Source: an uncultured Marvinbryantia sp. (GTDB lineage Bacteria > Bacillota > Clostridia > Lachnospirales > Lachnospiraceae). From it: DNA of 49,699 nt. The DNA lies in assembly GCA_947630735.1 (NCBI GenBank), contig CANRIR010000013.1, positions 1-49,699 of the forward strand. Reading direction: 5' to 3'. Below the pieces are notes generated by a model that was not told the origin of the DNA, made no database searches, and saw only the letters and a program-made list of their open reading frames with translations. Positions 49,498 to 49,699 of this stretch are shown here, one piece after another. Numbering within the stretch: the first letter of the stretch is position 1; every line of letters starts with the position of its first letter. A program made the position numbers and the translations under genes.

Positions 49498-49620
49498 TCT
49501 TTATTTGAAACGCGTTTGCGCCGTTTCCCTTTTTGTTTCCCGTCCTTGAACAAGCATGTTTCCCTGATCTTTGCTTTTCTGATTATTGATACGTCGTAAA
49601 GTGCGTTTTGTTAGATAATT
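49498..49620 (-). repeat. Leader element copy C (upstream of the NHLP precursor)
   Basis: TAACAAAACGCACTTTACGA, CGTATCAATAATCAGAAAAG and CAAAGATCAGGGAAAC, then an insert with two more GGGAAAC units, then GAAACGGCGCAAACGCGTTTC, ending just before the GGAGG of the gene at 49482. Confidence 0.7.
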
Positions 49621-49683
49621 GGATTGTACCAAGCCGCTAGCGCGGCGGCTAGCCCTAAGTACGTGAAACCACCACTTTTTCAT
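49501..49683 (-). other. Doubtful short ORF, MKKWWFHVLR
   Basis: ATG at 49683 is preceded by GAGG and encodes MKKWWFHVLRASRRASG, then basic residues through leader element copy C. The twin Trp codons followed by a stem (AGCCGC/GCGGCT, about 49632-49652) look like a Trp attenuator leader, but the later part of the frame overlaps a non-coding repeat and no trp gene follows. Not counted as a protein gene. Confidence 0.3.
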
Positions 49684-49699
49684 AAAAATCCTCAAAAAA

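Noticed and set aside
47228-49620. CRISPR array made of the repeated leader elements
   Set aside because: Copies are far apart, unequal in length and each sits before a gene; no regular spacers or cas genes.

Overview
The window looks like chromosome of a GC-rich Gram-positive anaerobe, most likely a Clostridia/Lachnospiraceae-type gut bacterium. The reasons are AGGAGG ribosome sites with frequent TTG/GTG starts, B12-dependent ribonucleotide reductase, the hydrogenase maturase HydE, a corrinoid-type Zn methyltransferase fold, AgrC/LytTR signalling and PhoPR/Pst. This is inference from gene content; there is no rRNA, tRNA or CRISPR array here.

Layout. 1-5.8 kb: housekeeping and metabolic genes (SDR oxidoreductase, GreA, NrdJ, beta-helix protein). 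5.8-14.1 kb: a minus-strand RiPP export locus with an LytTR regulator, a GHKL kinase, a very short HlyD-like adaptor, a C39 peptidase-ABC exporter, a second ABC exporter, two Nif11-type precursors and an internally duplicated membrane protein. 14.2-14.4 kb: a cloverleaf-like palindromic element. 14.4-22.8 kb: an unusual minus-strand cassette of a heterodimeric ABC exporter, two ATP-grasp ligases and a GH3-family adenylating amide synthetase, with an AIM24-type protein upstream. 23-24.7 kb: a plus-strand ABC-2 exporter.

24.8-34.1 kb: a sulfur amino acid region. The minus strand has a cystathionine synthase/lyase, a MalY-type lyase, a 39-codon Cys-rich leader ORF followed by a terminator, a Zn methyltransferase-like protein and an amino acid ABC importer. 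The plus strand has HydE and TcdA. 34-40.7 kb: pstSCAB-phoU and phoPR behind a Pho box. 40.7-41.2 kb: relics of a second GH3-ABC cassette. 41.2-45.3 kb: a second amino acid ABC importer with a double-domain binding protein, preceded by a leader ORF (Met-Met-Cys-Cys-Arg-Arg-Met) and mutually exclusive hairpins. 45.3-46.8 kb: an AAA/DUF234 ATPase. 46.8-49.7 kb: a radical-SAM RiPP locus with three different precursors: one NHLP type, one with three CxC-glycine repeats, and one Nif11 type whose frame is broken by a G7 tract exactly at the leader/core junction.

How it may fit together. The RiPP precursors at both ends share VAGG-type leader ends that the C39 exporter at 9.3-11.5 kb could process. 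The three promoters of the sulfur/amino acid operons share a CCTATTGACA operator-like motif, and two of the leaders look like translation-dependent cysteine attenuators. The GH3/ATP-grasp/ABC cassette is the best candidate for an undescribed biosynthesis-export system.
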